A stretch of DNA of 64,000 bases from positions 19,140,288 to 19,204,287 of the forward strand of contig NC_092676.1 in the NCBI RefSeq assembly GCF_964355755.1. Reading direction: 5' to 3'. The stretch is from Antedon mediterranea (taxonomy: Eukaryota; Echinodermata; Crinoidea; Comatulida; Antedonidae). The notes under the pieces were generated by a model. It was not told where the DNA came from. It saw only the letters and a program-made list of their open reading frames with translations, and did not search any database. Position 1 is the first letter of the stretch, and each line of letters starts with the position of its first letter. The position numbers and the translations under genes are program-made. Below, one piece after another: positions 34,151 through 48,084 of the stretch.

Positions 34151-35241
34151 GACTGAGAGATTGGGATGTTCCATTCATCGCAAATCAATACATTTGTATA
34201 ATCGTATATTAAATCTATCAAAATAGTATTTTTTTAAGAAAATCGGCCTGTCTTCAACATTATGATGGTGTACTCTAGCTGTTCAACCGGTTTTTAAACC
34301 GGCTATTAAAAACAATTATCGTAGGAGGAGATAGGAAAATGCGAAGCCTCATCGCATTTTTGTGGCGGGTATTTTTCAAGACGGACATCCATTAGACAGT
34401 GTATACCACGATCGGAAAACACCCCTGGGGAAAATCGTTGAACGTAAATTCGTTTTAATCGTCAATAACTAATTATCTAACTTAATTTAATTAGTAAACA
34501 GGGTTACATCAGGTGGTTAAAATAAGTATCGAAAGTACGAACCAACTTTATATACAATCGAGTAAAAATTCTAGAAGTAAGGCGCGATTTACCGAATTTT
34601 GCCCTTACGTAAATTTATATATAGAAGCAATCATTTATCAAAATGACAATGATATAATAAAACAATAATAAGAATATTAATCATTAAAAAAAATAATAAA
34701 TATTCGACGCGTATATCTATTTGAAATTCTCGAGGGCATTTATTTATTTTTTATTAGTACCATATTTCATCATCGAGGCCTACGTACACGTATCGTATGT
34801 CATTACACTTGATGCGATGAAAACAATTTTTATTAACGTTCGTAATTGCGGTACTAATAAAATGTATCGAATATAATAACATCTTAATAGATTTACTGCT
34901 ATTGTAATTATTAATATATCTATACTAATAATTATGTTTATTGTATGATGTATGGCAGTGTCTTTTTTTTCTATCCACGTTTCACAATCGACATAACACG
35001 TGTTATTCATTTCGTCTGTTTTTTGCGTTTAAGTGATCACTGTCTTCATCATAATTATTTCATACGACAAAATGTTGAACACCATTATTATATATATCAG
35101 TAAATGTAATACCGTATAAAGTGTTTTTTTTAATGACTTTATGTTTGTGATATGCTTGTAGGCAGTGTCGGGCAAATGTTGACAAATCCAATCATAAAAC
35201 TTGAATTGACGTAGCGCAAGGACGTAAGAAGCGCAGAGTAA

Positions 35242-35386
35242 CGCTTAGTTTCCACTAGAGATGCACGCAAAAGACGTAAACGCAACGTAAGTGATTAGAC
35301 CAATCACAAGCGATGTATTTTTCAAACTGTCTCTTGCCAATGGTCAAAACGCTTGCGTTACATCTACGTCGTTGCGGAACCAAGCT
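35242..35386. mobile_element. MITE family 3 copy
   Basis: CGCTTAGTTTCCACTAG at the left and GTTGCGGAACCAAGC at the right, with GACCAATCACAAGCGATG inside. It is the first of two neighbouring copies. Confidence 0.75.
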
Positions 35387-35462
35387 GAAATAATTTGACA
35401 AATCATGACGTGATTATCCGAACCGTGATTGGTCAACTCACTTTCGTTGCGCCTACACCGTT

Positions 35463-35586
35463 AGCTTGGTTCCCACTTGGACGCAATGCAAGGACGTACG
35501 TAAACTCAAAACAATGAGTTGACCAATTACAAGCGGCAGTTCCATCGCGTTGTCTCTTGAGTTGCATCCAAGTGTGAGCCAAGCTT
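35463..35586. mobile_element. MITE family 3 copy
   Basis: AGCTTGGTTCCCACTTGG at the left and CCAAGTGTGAGCCAAGCTT at the right. The region between this and the previous copy (35,387-35,462) also holds family-3 motifs, so the pair may be a rearranged composite. Confidence 0.75.
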
Positions 35587-36269
35587 ACGTTATCGCGTTG
35601 CGGGTATCGTTATGACGCAAGTATCGCACTTGTTAACGTGTTTTCTAGGTATCATAGTAATCTTTCAGTTATCCTAAAACCTTTAATCAATTCGAATTAC
35701 CTCTAGAATTTATAAGCGATATACTGTCGATCATTGAGATTTAAAGTACCTATAGTGCTGGTTCTTCACGTCATTTTAAGTGGATCTAATTAATCGTTAG
35801 ATCACTACACAATCTTCATCCATGTAAATTACGCTGGTGTCGAGAAATAAGACAAAAGAGAACATCACTATGCAACGTTTCCAAGCCCGTATGAAGATTC
35901 TAGGTGGCTAGCTGCCACTCGGCAGATCCGGAGTATAATTGCCTTAATGGATGTACAATTACCCAACTCATTTGCTACAGCTATGCTTACTATGCTAGTT
36001 TGATTACGGGTTAGTGTTCTAATTGCTTTAACAACAGGAATCTATTTATTATACGTTTAAACAGGACGGACCACTCTTGGAATAGCCATTAATTTACTTG
36101 TATATACAAAGTAATGACAGCTTACTGATCAGAATAATGTATACATTAGTGAAGTGTTGCAACATCCTTAATTGTGAGAAGGGCTGGTTACAGGCAGGTT
36201 ATCTCTTTAAAAATAATCGTTACCAAAATTATCTTGATTGTAAAGTCCCCGTATGTAGCACTAAAGCAT

Positions 36270-36434
36270 AAAGCTTGAACCTCATTTTGACGCAACGCAA
36301 GGACGACGTAAACGCACTATTGACCAATCACGACACTGATGGATTAATGCGCGCACCCGAACTGTCAGTTGTGATTGGTCAACTCACTTGCGTTGCGCTT
36401 ACGTCGATGATTTGCATCCAATTAGGAACCCAGC
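36270..36434. mobile_element. MITE family 3 copy
   Basis: AAGCTTGAACCTCATTTTGACG at the left (imperfect) and TTAGGAACCCAGCC at the right. TTGACCAATCACGAC and GTGATTGGTCAACTC form an internal inverted pair. Confidence 0.7.
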
Positions 36435-38799
36435 CTATACTGATGATGAATGATGATATATTGATTGAACTTGATATTTTGTCATGTCAAAATATTAATT
36501 TCGAATTATTGAACACCTCACGATTCTGTGAATAAACAAACATGACCTGGATTCAATTCTTCGAGTTTCAAATCATCTGTTAAACAATTATTGATTGTAG
36601 AAACATGATGTATAACTTATTTCAATTTCAAGACAATCGTAAAAGTATCTTTGCCATGAATTTTATTTTCCATTAAATTTTAAAATCATAAAGTGTTATT
36701 CGAAAATTGAAAGCATTTATTAAATTGTCTTGTGATCGTTATATAACAGCTTTTGTGAAGGCATTAAACAGTGAGTTCACTATTAACTGGTAATGTTGAA
36801 CACTAAAAACTGTTAAGCCTGCTCTTCTCTGTCAAATTAGGTTGAGGTCTGGTTGGTTTCAAAGTTCTTATTGTCACAAAAAGTAGCGTTATTTGCTGAA
36901 AGTTTATTGTAAAAAAAAAAAAATATAACAGTAGAATATTAAAGTCCGTTAGGGCTGAAACAAGGGTGTTCAGTTTTTTCAAAAACACCAAATTTGGTAT
37001 ATAGGTTTTTTTCTACTCTCTACCAATTTAATTTTTGAAGGGCGCCAAGCAAAACGACCTAATTGGCATAATTTAAAAGGCGTACTTTTTAACTTAAATA
37101 CTCTGTATCTTTTTAAACTACTGGTCATGGAAAGTTTATGATAACAACAAAAGGCATTCCTATTTACTTATTCTTGAATAATTAAAACGGACTGGAAGTA
37201 CCATTTTTAAGACATTGTCATATCTCAGGAAAGAGTTTATTTTGGTGTCAAATTATTCAGAATATATAATAGTTACTTTTGTAAATGAAACACTTTCTTG
37301 AAGCGTGTCAATATTTATTGATAATACTTTTCAAACATGTAATTGGCCCACTATGACTAGAACCTAGATAGCTTTAAACAGTGAATTCTGTAAACTATTT
37401 TGTTGTATAGCTGTACAGTAATCATACAGAGGAATTATGTTCCTCCGTATACAGCATCCTAGGTCTTTTGTAGGCCTAGTTATCTTAGTACAGTTGTTAT
37501 ACTGTACATTTCAATATCTCAGTTTCAATTTGCTTTTCATTTCAATCGAAGTTGTTCTGACGTGTATTTACTTATAAACAACATGGAGAAATAACAGGAA
37601 TATCTGAGATAACCCAAAGTACCACGGGAGAATATTTTACCCAATTTGTATTCACTTTGAGATCTTTGCCCAAAGCACGAGTGTAGGGACTTTCAAACAA
37701 ATAGGATGCTATTTAATAGTTCAAATATGGTTTGTATTTCAGTACATTAGAATAAAGTGTATATTCAAACCTCACAAATTTCTTTTTATATGAGATAAGA
37801 ATGTTATAGAGGAACATAATGTTGTACTTTAACATATCGATATGCTTGTCATTCAATATAGACAAATGTCTCTATCTAAAAAAACATTCGTCATTGACTG
37901 TAGGCCAGAGCTTATACATTTTATGTTAGTCCCCCAGTCAGCGTTTCTATTTTTGTCTGAAGTATGAGACACCAATAATTTCGGTCTAGAACCTAGACTT
38001 GCCAGATCTATAACAGTGCCTAAGATACGAACAGTTCAGGATTCAATATTTTGGACATTAATTATGGATTTTTACCGAATGTTGTTTAAACATTTTAGAA
38101 AGAAAACAAAACTTATACTTACTGTGCTTGTGAAACTTGAAATACGATAAAGAAATATATGCATATTGAGAAAATCCAAAAAGAATCCCGAATTCGTAAC
38201 ATCACTGCACAATATTAGACTACTAAAGAAGAAAAAAAAAAAGAATAAATACAAGCAAAATAAATACAAAGATGCATGGAAGATTTGCACAATTCACATA
38301 AGCAACCCGTGTAATCTCTTTTTATTGTTCAATAATCTAGACATACATCAACATGTTGCAGTTAGGAGCTAGAAAGATTTTGTGATATATTGTCACTCTT
38401 CTGTCCTATATATGAACATGACCGAAAGTATAGTTTGTTAATCGTGTTTTTTATTACAGTGAACAGAAATACAGTGTACAATTATAACATTCCTGATGTG
38501 ATGTGACGTCACGATACTAATCGGGGTGTGTACATAATATTTTGTGTGCTATATATAGGCCTACGCGCGTCACAGCGAAGCATTATATGTGAACATTCCC
38601 TCGTTACACTATTAACACATGTACGCCCTGTTAGTACTTATTACTGCTACTGCTACCAATGAACAAATAAACAACATTATAGTTGGCACTTAGAGCATCA
38701 ATCAATATATCAAAATATAAAAATGCTCAAGAAAAAAAGCACCGCTGCGATCGGGTATTGCGCCGCTCGTGTAAGCACCGCGGCACTTTTGATCAGTAA

Positions 38800-38954
38800 C
38801 GCTTGGTTCCGACTAGCGACGTCACGCAAGGAAGTAACGTAATGTAAGTGCTTTGACCAATCACAAGCGATGGATTTTTCGAACAGTGGCTTTTCATTGG
38901 TAAACTCGCTTGCGCAACGCAAGACCGAACGTCTTCTAGTGGGAATCAAGCTTA
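38800..38954. mobile_element. MITE family 3 copy
   Basis: ACGCTTGGTTCCGACTAG at the left and CTAGTGGGAATCAAGCTT at the right, with GACCAATCACAAGCGATGG inside. Confidence 0.75.
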
Positions 38955-38959
38955 AGCTC

Positions 38960-40610
38960 TGTTAAATTGGGATTCGCACACAGTAAGGACTCGGCGCTGC
39001 GCTTATCTGGACTATACTGCACACAATACAAGAACAATAAAAAAACAAAAACATTTGAATAAGCTTTGGCAGTTTATACTATCGTCATTACATCCATCTT
39101 CCCGATTACCATGATATAATGATTATTCTATTAATCCTGTCGTATTTACATTTGTAAAAATTTACTTAAGTTGAAATAACACTAAAACAATATCTTAAAG
39201 AAAACGAGCCAAAAAGGTAAGTCCGAAAATAATTTACATGCAATCGTAATTCTTCGTTCACATAATTACATACTGAAGATCGGATTCACTCTACGAACCA
39301 GGCGTAACGGAATAAGCACAACCATGTCATGCACATTTCTAAATTTTCTCTTCTGATGAATTTTTATCATTGACGCATCTTTCTCGGCCAATTCAATAAT
39401 TTGGGCCATCATAAGTATTCTACTTTTTTTTTCGCAATAATGTGTAATTATTACATTCAATCTATCGTTCATTAAAAAATCATAACGACAATAATTATAT
39501 TCACATCCAAAATCTGCCAATAATTTATCCAATAATATTCAATAAAAAGAAAATAATTTTTTTTTTATATTGCAATTATTAACAAACGATATGCCTACAT
39601 TGGCGCTTTAATATAACTATTGATCTAAAATTCCATTACCAGCATGTGAGGCATTCTAGTTTCTTTCTAGTTTAAAATTCTGTTCATTGATAAAATGTTC
39701 ATTTCCTCTGAAAAATTCTGGTTTAAATATTGCATGTTATCATTAAAATTATGACAATTTTTCTATGATCACAAAGGTTGATTCACACTCTTTTGTCACA
39801 TTTTCAGCGATTCCGGCAAACACGTGTTCGATAATTTACTTGTTATCAATTAGGCCTAAATAAAGTAGGTGTACGTTCTATTATCGTAGACTAATTATTA
39901 TACATTTGATGAACCTTGTGAACAGATCGCTCTCATTGCTTTCATTCTCCAAGAATAGTGCGAAAATAATAATTATGTACTAATTAATAAGAAACATACG
40001 GTGCACGAAGGTAGGAAATTAACCCGTAATTCAAGAATCAAATTGAACGAATACGATATTTAAATTTCTCACTCTCAGCAGTACTGTACGTATAACAACA
40101 CTCTAAACCTTTCACGACTCGTTCCTATGGGCTTCGATTGCCTTAATAATCGCAGACATTATCATAGGGTATCAATTATTTATCAAACTCACAATTTATT
40201 GATATTAGAAGATATTACTTATTTAAATAATATAATGAATGTCCTACTTCAATGAACCAACGAAGTGGTTGTACAATGTTTAATCATTTTTTTAACACAA
40301 TAATCTATCTTCTTAGCGTCTTTCTGCATTACGCTTTACACGGTTGTTCTCCATTTTGTCTGTTTGGCGCAGAATGGTTTAGACCGATTGCATGTGTTAG
40401 TGTATGTAGTTCTTTTTTTGTACAAATATTTTCTTTATGTTTTTGGATGTATCCAGTTATTTAATTTGTACATTAATATGGTAGTATAATCATATGATCT
40501 ATTTTGAGGTGTGTGTAGTTAAAATTCAGAAACATTATGTGATTAAAACACACTAAAATGACTTCTTCTGTTACCTGAACATTGAATCATTTCGATTTAA
40601 AACCACGCTC
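38960..40610. other. Gene-free stretch
   Basis: An 88-codon minus-strand frame (39,266-39,532) has no acceptor before it and no recognised motif. Nothing else was seen. Confidence 0.4.
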
Positions 40611-40619
40611 ACCGTTTTT

Positions 40620-41260
40620 CTTGAGGATATCATCCTCCATCCCCACCTCCCACTCTAGGAACGATTGTGATTGCCTAACACTGTTTTAGTAACAGGCATA
40701 TCCATCTAGCCCCACCGTCTACCATGCGATTCACCACCACACTTGCTATCAAGGATATCCCTCCACGCCCACCACACCAACTCTTCATTCTTAATGATAT
40801 GCATATCCATCCCTCTAGACCAACCGCCACCTATTCATTCTTAAGGATAGGCCTATTCCTCTAGCCCACCGTTAACTTTGGTACCATGCGATTGACCACC
40901 ACACTTGCTCTCAATGATATCCCTCCACGACCACCACCAACTCTTCAATCTTAGGATAGGCCTATCCCTCTATCTCCACCACCAATTCTAGGAACCATTG
41001 TAATTGACCAACACACTTGCTCTCAAGGATATCCCTCCACCCCAACTACCAACTCTTCTTACTGAAGGATAGGCTATCCCTTTGGCCCCCCACTGCCAAC
41101 TTTAGGAACCACGCGATTGAGCACCACACTCTCAGGGATATCCCTTCACGCCCAACAACAAACTCTACATTCTTAAGGATAGGACTATAAACGGCTAGCC
41201 CCCACCACTTACAAGTATTCTCTAGGAACCATTGTAATTGATCAACACACTGTTTTTCCA
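40620..41260. repeat. C-rich degenerate minisatellite
   Basis: AAGGATATCCCTCCAC and CACCAACTCTTC..TTAAGGATAGG recur at roughly 110-160 bp spacing with strong C bias on the plus strand. Open frames on either strand here are repeat artefacts. Confidence 0.7.
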
Positions 41261-42149
41261 AACTCAATATACCGTACATACCGTATCAAACAATTGAAGA
41301 GGAACTATTGATAATTCTGATAATAAAGATGAATACTTCTTACTAATGGAAGCGATGATAACACGGATTAAGACCATGATTTCCAATGCTCATCGATTGA
41401 TTTATTATCAATTTCTCAATTACCATTATTGTAAATGATGATAGTGTCAATAAAGAAGACATTGATTTTAGCCGTGAACTCTTTGACCGTTGTAAACAAT
41501 TAATGGTGTATTAATGAGGTACTCTAAAATTCACTTATAACCAGGCCTACGCAGTAAAAAAATCTGTCTCTCGTTACAGATTCTTCCTCTAGCAGCGAAC
41601 TCATTTTGTTAGATGTTCAATATTTATAAATCAAATTTCCCCACGCTTTATTTTGTACGTCATCTTTTATTTATAGCACGTGAAGAGTTTGTAGCTTCCA
41701 TTTTTTGTTCAATAACATAATATAGATCTACTATTATTATTTGTTTAATAAAGCAACAGTTTTTTACCTACATTTAATAAAATATATTTTAATTTTTAAT
41801 ATATGAATTAATATGTACATTGAACTGAAATCCACAGCGATACACATACATGTATGTTTGTTGCTGAACATTGTTAAGCCATGGAGGAATTATTTATTTT
41901 ATCTAAACAATTCCTCGATGGATTAAAAAAACAGCTATTCAGAGTTAAAATGTTGAAAGTTACTACTGAAGCAGGAGTTTGTGACTGGTTTAATGGCACT
42001 CCACGGGCAAGACATCCATTAGGCCTACACACAGCCCTGCTTCATAAACTCTGCTAGGCCTAGAAGTTGCAATTATACCTCCTCTTATTCCTTATCTTAG
42101 TGGTCACCGGGTTAATTCAAAAGAAAATATTGATGGAATGAAACACTGA

Positions 42150-42545
42150 AGTAAAAAAGCGTACTATTGTAGATGTTTCAATCATTCTTCAAATATGTAA
42201 AATAACTAAAGCAGCATGTAAAATAATTGGCGTAGAAATTGAAAGTATATGTAATCTTTGTGATAAAAAGGCTCTTAATAAATTAGAATGGATAATTAAA
42301 GATGTGACTCATCCACTAAATAGTATTGTAAGTTTTAATTGTAGAATTCGGCAATGCAAAGTTAAAACCAACCGTTTTAGAGACTCTTTTTTCCCATATG
42401 CTTGTCATCTATACAATGTACAGTTTTCAAGATAATTAGTGTTACGTTTTTATATTGTGTTTTAAATTGTATTGTATCTATGTTTCTAAGCTCAGAAAAA
42501 CAAATATCATGTATGTTATGTTATGTGACAAGAAATTCAATCTTG
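42150..42545 (+). mobile_element. Non-LTR retrotransposon 3' end, decayed
   Basis: An open stretch reads ITKAACKIIGVEIESICNLC, then LEWIIKDVTHPLNSIVSF, then KTNRFRDSFFPYACHLYN. This has the form of the C-terminal end of CR1/RTE-like reverse transcriptase ORFs (KIIGVxLxSLxxLYxKR; DxxHPLN; TNRFRxSFxPxAxxxLN). The upstream frame is broken. The 3' part ends in GACAAGAAATTCAATCTTGAATC, a terminal repeat typical of such elements. Inactive. Confidence 0.65.
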
Positions 42546-43268
42546 AATCGTGTATAACAATTTTGAGGAAAAAATGTTCATTCGACTGGTCACTTGAAGA
42601 TCTAGCTATTCAAACTTCAAAATACCAAGTTTAACAACCCATAGCGGTTTACATTATTGCTGTCAGCATTGAGGAGTTGGCTGCTCATGTGAATTATAAA
42701 AATATTACAGGAGTTTATTTGATGCTTAGGTGGTCAATGCTTAAGGTAATTATTACTTATTTTGATCTCATTTCATATATGTACTCTTTGTATCTTTTTT
42801 TTTCTTTGTGTGGAAAATAAATAAATGAAATGAATTATTAATTCGTATAGTGCATGGAACCTTTATCATAAACAATATGTCAGATTGAATACATTTTAAA
42901 TGTAACGCGGTGAACTCTAAACATATCAGTACTGTTTACTATAAATGAATGCGAAAGGTAAAAGATGAGTAAATGTGATATACTGACAAAGTCCATCCAA
43001 TCAGATTTAATAATGTTGTATTTTAATAAGTATTCAATATATTTTTCCTTATTGCCAAAGTCATCCTATCTATATTTTCCAAAAATAGGTCTACAATGTA
43101 GGAATAACTATTGTTATACTAATACTATGCCATATTTTCTAATAATGTATCATTAAGAAACAATTGAGAATTGAATGTATTAAAAATTTTTGGATCTGAT
43201 CTTCATTGTGAGGAGTCTCTTTGTAAAATATTCAATCCAAAAAGAAAATTTTAATATCAACCTATATT

Positions 43269-43603
43269 TTAAAGATTTATTGTCCACCAAAAACAGGAAA
43301 AATGAAGATTAATAAAATCAGACTTTGAATTGACCATTTTGTAGTTTTATCAAAGTTAATCACTTCGGTAGACAAAAAAAACCAAAACAATTATGTTTTC
43401 AGTTATAAAATGACAAAATAAACAGTTAATTCAACCAAAAAACATTAACTGGCAGCCAATTTGACTATTTTTTCAGGTAAATAATTTAGTTTTGGTCCAA
43501 TTTTTGGTCAAAGTAAATAACTATTATATGATATTAAAATAGGCCTACTCAACAACAAGCAATTGTAAAAAAAAGTGTTTTTTTATGGGGACAATATCTT
43601 TAA
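43269..43603. mobile_element. MITE family 1 copy
   Basis: Begins TTAAAGATTTATTGTCCACC and ends GGGGACAATATCTTTAA. The interior has the family tracts (AGACTTTGAATTGACCAT, AACTGGCAGCCAATTTGAC). Confidence 0.8.
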
Positions 43604-44099
43604 GACAATGTTATCCTTAATAATATAAATAATAATATTAATAATAAATATGTACACAAAAGTTCCAATGTTTCCGTTATTTAACATTAAGAACAACAAA
43701 ACATATCATGAAGTATGTACACGTGAATCTTGGTTGGACAATTTATTATCACTTAATTTTGCAGATTTCAATCTTTATGGTTTTATATTAATTATACAGA
43801 TTATTTTTCTATTCTATTATGGCTAGAGTATTAAAATGTATATATTAATTGAACATTACGTTATCTAAGATGGTGTAAGTAACAATACGTGATAACGTCG
43901 TTAGTATAAGATGTAATTGGTAAGGCCATGCAATCTTCTCGAATACAATCAATCCTATGCTAAGTGTTAGTCCATGCGCTTAAGTGTTAGCTTATATGAT
44001 TATTACACGTCTGAGGTGTTGTAAGATTTAAAGACTAATCGACATAGTTCAATGTGTTTAGATAGCATTTTCCGCGAAATTGAAATTACAAACCGCATC

Positions 44100-47000
44100 A
44101 TCAACAACTTGCGAATAACAATTTAAAGTCGAATCAAGTTAAAGACAATCACCCTTTATTTATGTATATAATACTATTTATTATCTTCTTTTTTTTTTCA
44201 TTCGGTTTTCGTGTTTGTATCGTTCCCGTTTTTTAAGTGTTGAGGGTCTCATGCATGTCATCTTCGGCTTTTATGAGTCACCCTCATTAAACAAAGTTTA
44301 ATTTAATTGTTCAGTATTACAGTATGTCAACTGATTTTGAAGGTACCCACATACATACCAGGAGGAGATCGAGATTACTTGCTCTTCCCTTGTAGATATA
44401 CCATGGAGTAAACTCCATGGATATACATACATTACCGAATACGGAAAACATTTTTAAAAGTACAAAACACACTTTATCTATTAATTCATTTATTTCTATA
44501 AGTTGTATAACATATCACAGTACTGATTTTAAAAGTAGATCACAGATATGCCAGGAGAGATATAGATAGGCCTACACATAATACGTCGGAAACAAATGTA
44601 TAACATTCCAAAGAAAATACATAAAAAATGCTAAGTGTGCCACCGATCTAAAGGTGTAATTCCAAATAAATAAATAAATAAATACATGTAATAATTAATA
44701 TGATCCAGTAGGCCTATAGAAGGAAAAGAAGAACAAACAATTGTAAAATGACTTCTGTTTTTTTTTTATTGAAACAATTTGTTTTTATATTGTTTGGAAG
44801 GTTATTCTATGTCTAGTTTCACTGTATAAAAATGTCCCCTTGTACCGGTTTCCAATTTTCTTCCATTAAATTGTTATTCAATTTTGCACTAATTCATTAT
44901 TAGAAATAAATTTGTCACTCAAATAAGATGGAGCCATTTCACTCAAGCACTTAAGAGCACATGTACATTTTATTCTCTCGTAACATTTGCATACAAACTG
45001 TGTCATCATTTCATTTACGGGAGTTTTAATATCAGCAGATGTAACCATGGCGAAATTATAAGTAATTCTTCTATGGAATAACGTACAGGCAATCTAACAA
45101 CATTAGAATAACCAAACATAGTCTATTTTGTAACATTTTATTAATTATTTGCATGCGAAGACAAAGTAAAGCTGGCACTTGCTCTTAATAGAATTTAATT
45201 TAGATGTCTTCTAAACTTATGATATTTTAATTTCAAAATGTTGTTTAAAATAATTCTAATTTGGATTAGCATTATCTAGACAAGTTTCCAACTTTCATCA
45301 CAAATTCCACACGGAATATAGGCCTTACCTCTTATTTTTGTTACGAGTTGACCATTTCTAGCCTAGTTAGTAGGACCAGGCATACTCTTTGCGATACAAC
45401 GCGGCATCACGTTGAGCCTTGAATTGAGTTTACTTAGCTAGGCTAGGCCTAAATGCTAAGCTTACATTTTAAAAGGTGTACAGAGTATACTGTATTTCTT
45501 TATGATTAAGCTACTATAAGTTACAATAATTATTATTATTAGTAAGAAAACGTATAATAGGCCTACTGTGTAGGATTTCAAATATGCTACCTCTAATAAT
45601 AATGAAACGATCCATTTGATGATCTGGGTTTTCTAGTTCCATTTTGGAACTAGAAAACTCAGATCTTGATATCTGAGTTTTCTAGATCTAGAAAAATCAG
45701 ATATCTGAGTTTTCTAGATCTAGAAAACTTTCACCTCTTTTAACTCGACTGTATATTGTTAGTGTTGATTATTTAATATTTTAAATTAGATAATAGAAAA
45801 CATGTAGTTATCTACTACAGTATACCAAAATATTATAAAATATTTAAATTGCAGTGAAGTTGTTACAGTCATAATATGTTGTATATAGGCCTACTTTTGG
45901 AATGATTTTAAATGTACTGTATACCTTTGTCAGATAGAATTAAGAAAGTGAGTTACAACTTATATATTGAATATGATTTATTAGCCTATATACAAAGCAT
46001 TAAAAAAACTGTTAAGATATATGTTGCCAATCTTGCTTTAATTAGCATAATATTACGTATTGTTCTCTCGGGAAAATAATACCAGGCATACAGTAATTAC
46101 TGTATACTGATTATACCCACAACACGTACAGTATATAGTATTTAATGACTAAATAACTTCAGGCAGCGTCACATACTCAAACATCCACACATATACTAAT
46201 GTTTGAGTTCCTAGATACATACAGTCTTGAGTTTTTGTTATGTTAAATCTTCAACTGTTGCTAACAGGAAAATAAATTAACCTGCGTAACCTGGTAATTA
46301 TGCCACTGAGGTACGTGTTAACAAATATTATCATTTATATACACCTAAAGTTAAGTTATAGCGCTATACAAACAATATGACTTATGTTATATAGATGAAT
46401 CCAGCTATTAATGTGGACAACGACTTTATAACGATTCTATTAATGTGTATATTGTCACCTTGAATGTCGCAAATGAATCGTTTTTCTATGTCCAGGAGCA
46501 ATAGCCTACTGTAATGAGAAAAGATCTTATTTTTATCAAAGTTGAAAGATCTATTGCTTGTTTAATAATGCCGAACATTTAATCATTTTGGAGTAATAAT
46601 GGTGATTTATGCAAATCATTAACCACATTTAAGGGATGCTGAAGATACTAGAAATATACCTTAGGCATTTTATTAGTAATAATAGTGCAGACAATAATCA
46701 AGACTCCTTTACCAATATCTCGCATGGCAGACGCGTACTACAACTTTCGAGGACATGTTTTGGAAAATACAAAACAGCAAAAATGAATACGGAATATCGG
46801 AATTCGGAATTCCGTGCGTATCTCACGTGTGAGGAATGCTTATTTTAACAGGCCTACGTTATACATATTTATTTTACAATGTGTAGTAGGCCTACAGTTT
46901 TTTGTCTCTCTTTTTATTTCATATTTTTGTTACATACTTATTTTTAAATATGTAGTACCGTCAGTTTATAAACAGAGATGACAAAATATTCTTTAGAGAT

Positions 47001-47900
47001 AGAATTTTAAAAGTGTTAAGGGGAAAAAGAAAGCACCCGGTACTGATTCTTACATTCCGGGTTCAAATCTAAACTAGGTCACTAGCATGTCTTCATTTCT
47101 GTTTTAAGCTCATTCGTATTAGTAGTACAGTTCTTTTTATGGTATTTTCCCAATCCCGTAACAACTAATAGCAATTAGCCATAATGTATGTTGAGATAAG
47201 GATAGCTATTATTTATCAATTAATTTATATTAGATCTTTTAGTTAAGCTTCGTTTACACAAATGACCTCATACGTGATTGATGGATGATAAATGATGGAC
47301 ATGAAATTATAAACAATTATACTGTTATTCAAATCATTAACTCCTTAACTTACTAGAAAAAATTATATGATGATTTTTAACCGTGAACGATTTTATATTA
47401 GACGTAAAAAAACCTATAATATTACGGTAAATAACTTTACGAAACATCTATCCGATTAAATCAATGATACAATTTGTTATTAAACATTTGCGATACGAAA
47501 TATTTATAAAATGAAGTAGGTGTACGAGAGAGTTCTTAGGTAGGTAGTTTAGGTAGGTAGACGATAAGAATATCCGTGAATACGCAACTTTGTTGTTATT
47601 CTCATGCGTTTTTATAATATCAATTTTGATAGACAAACAAAAAAACTAGAATAAAATTGAAGATTAAAACGGGAAATCTAGATCATAATGTATCCAACGC
47701 TGACGTCATATCCATTGACCACGGATATGCTACGGCAGGTGAAAGAACAATATACATTGCCAATAAAAGTAATTTTCATAAATACCACCAGAGATCTCAT
47801 TATTGGCAGAAGACAATCAGACATCCCGTTATCGGCAGATTTAAATTGAATTGAGTTACATTATTTGTTATAAGTGTACCAATAAATCTGTATTCACTAC
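44100..47900. other. Gene-free stretch with palindromes
   Basis: Contains a small perfect palindrome (TACCATGGAGTAAACTCCATGG at about 44,398-44,421, imperfect centre) and the nested palindromes at 45.6 kb. No supported exon. Confidence 0.4.
45621..45729. repeat. Nested palindromes (CTAGATCTAG centred)
   Basis: GATCTGGGTTTTCTAGTTCC and GGAACTAGAAAACTCAGATC form a stem of about 20 bp around a 5-base loop. Two further stems built on CTGAGTTTTCTAGATCTAG follow immediately. Confidence 0.8.
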
Positions 47901-47919
47901 ATATACGTAATCAACATTT

Positions 47920-48084
47920 GCTCTGTTTACACTAGTTTAAACTAGTTTGACCAAAAAAGTGTGAGGTGCCCAAATATGGTATAGTGGTGTGCCTAAATAT
48001 ATAGTAGTGACATGACATCATCATGTCCATATATAGACACATCACATATTTTGACACATAAAGTTTGATAGTGTGACAGAGCTT
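47920..48084. mobile_element. MITE family 2 copy
   Basis: Begins GCTCTGTTTACACTAG and ends GTTTGATAGTGTGACAGAGC. The interior has the family's GCCCAAATATGG motif. Confidence 0.75.

Noticed and set aside
36275-36535. 86-codon plus-strand frame
   Set aside because: Lies mostly inside a MITE family 3 copy.
38072-38290. Minus-strand frame with a strongly hydrophobic start that could pass as a signal peptide
   Set aside because: The hydrophobic run comes from a poly(T)/poly(A) tract, and its possible donor is phase 0, which does not fit the phase-2 precursor gene.
39266-39532. 88-codon minus-strand frame
   Set aside because: No acceptor upstream, no recognised motif, and of a length expected by chance a few times in this much AT-rich DNA.
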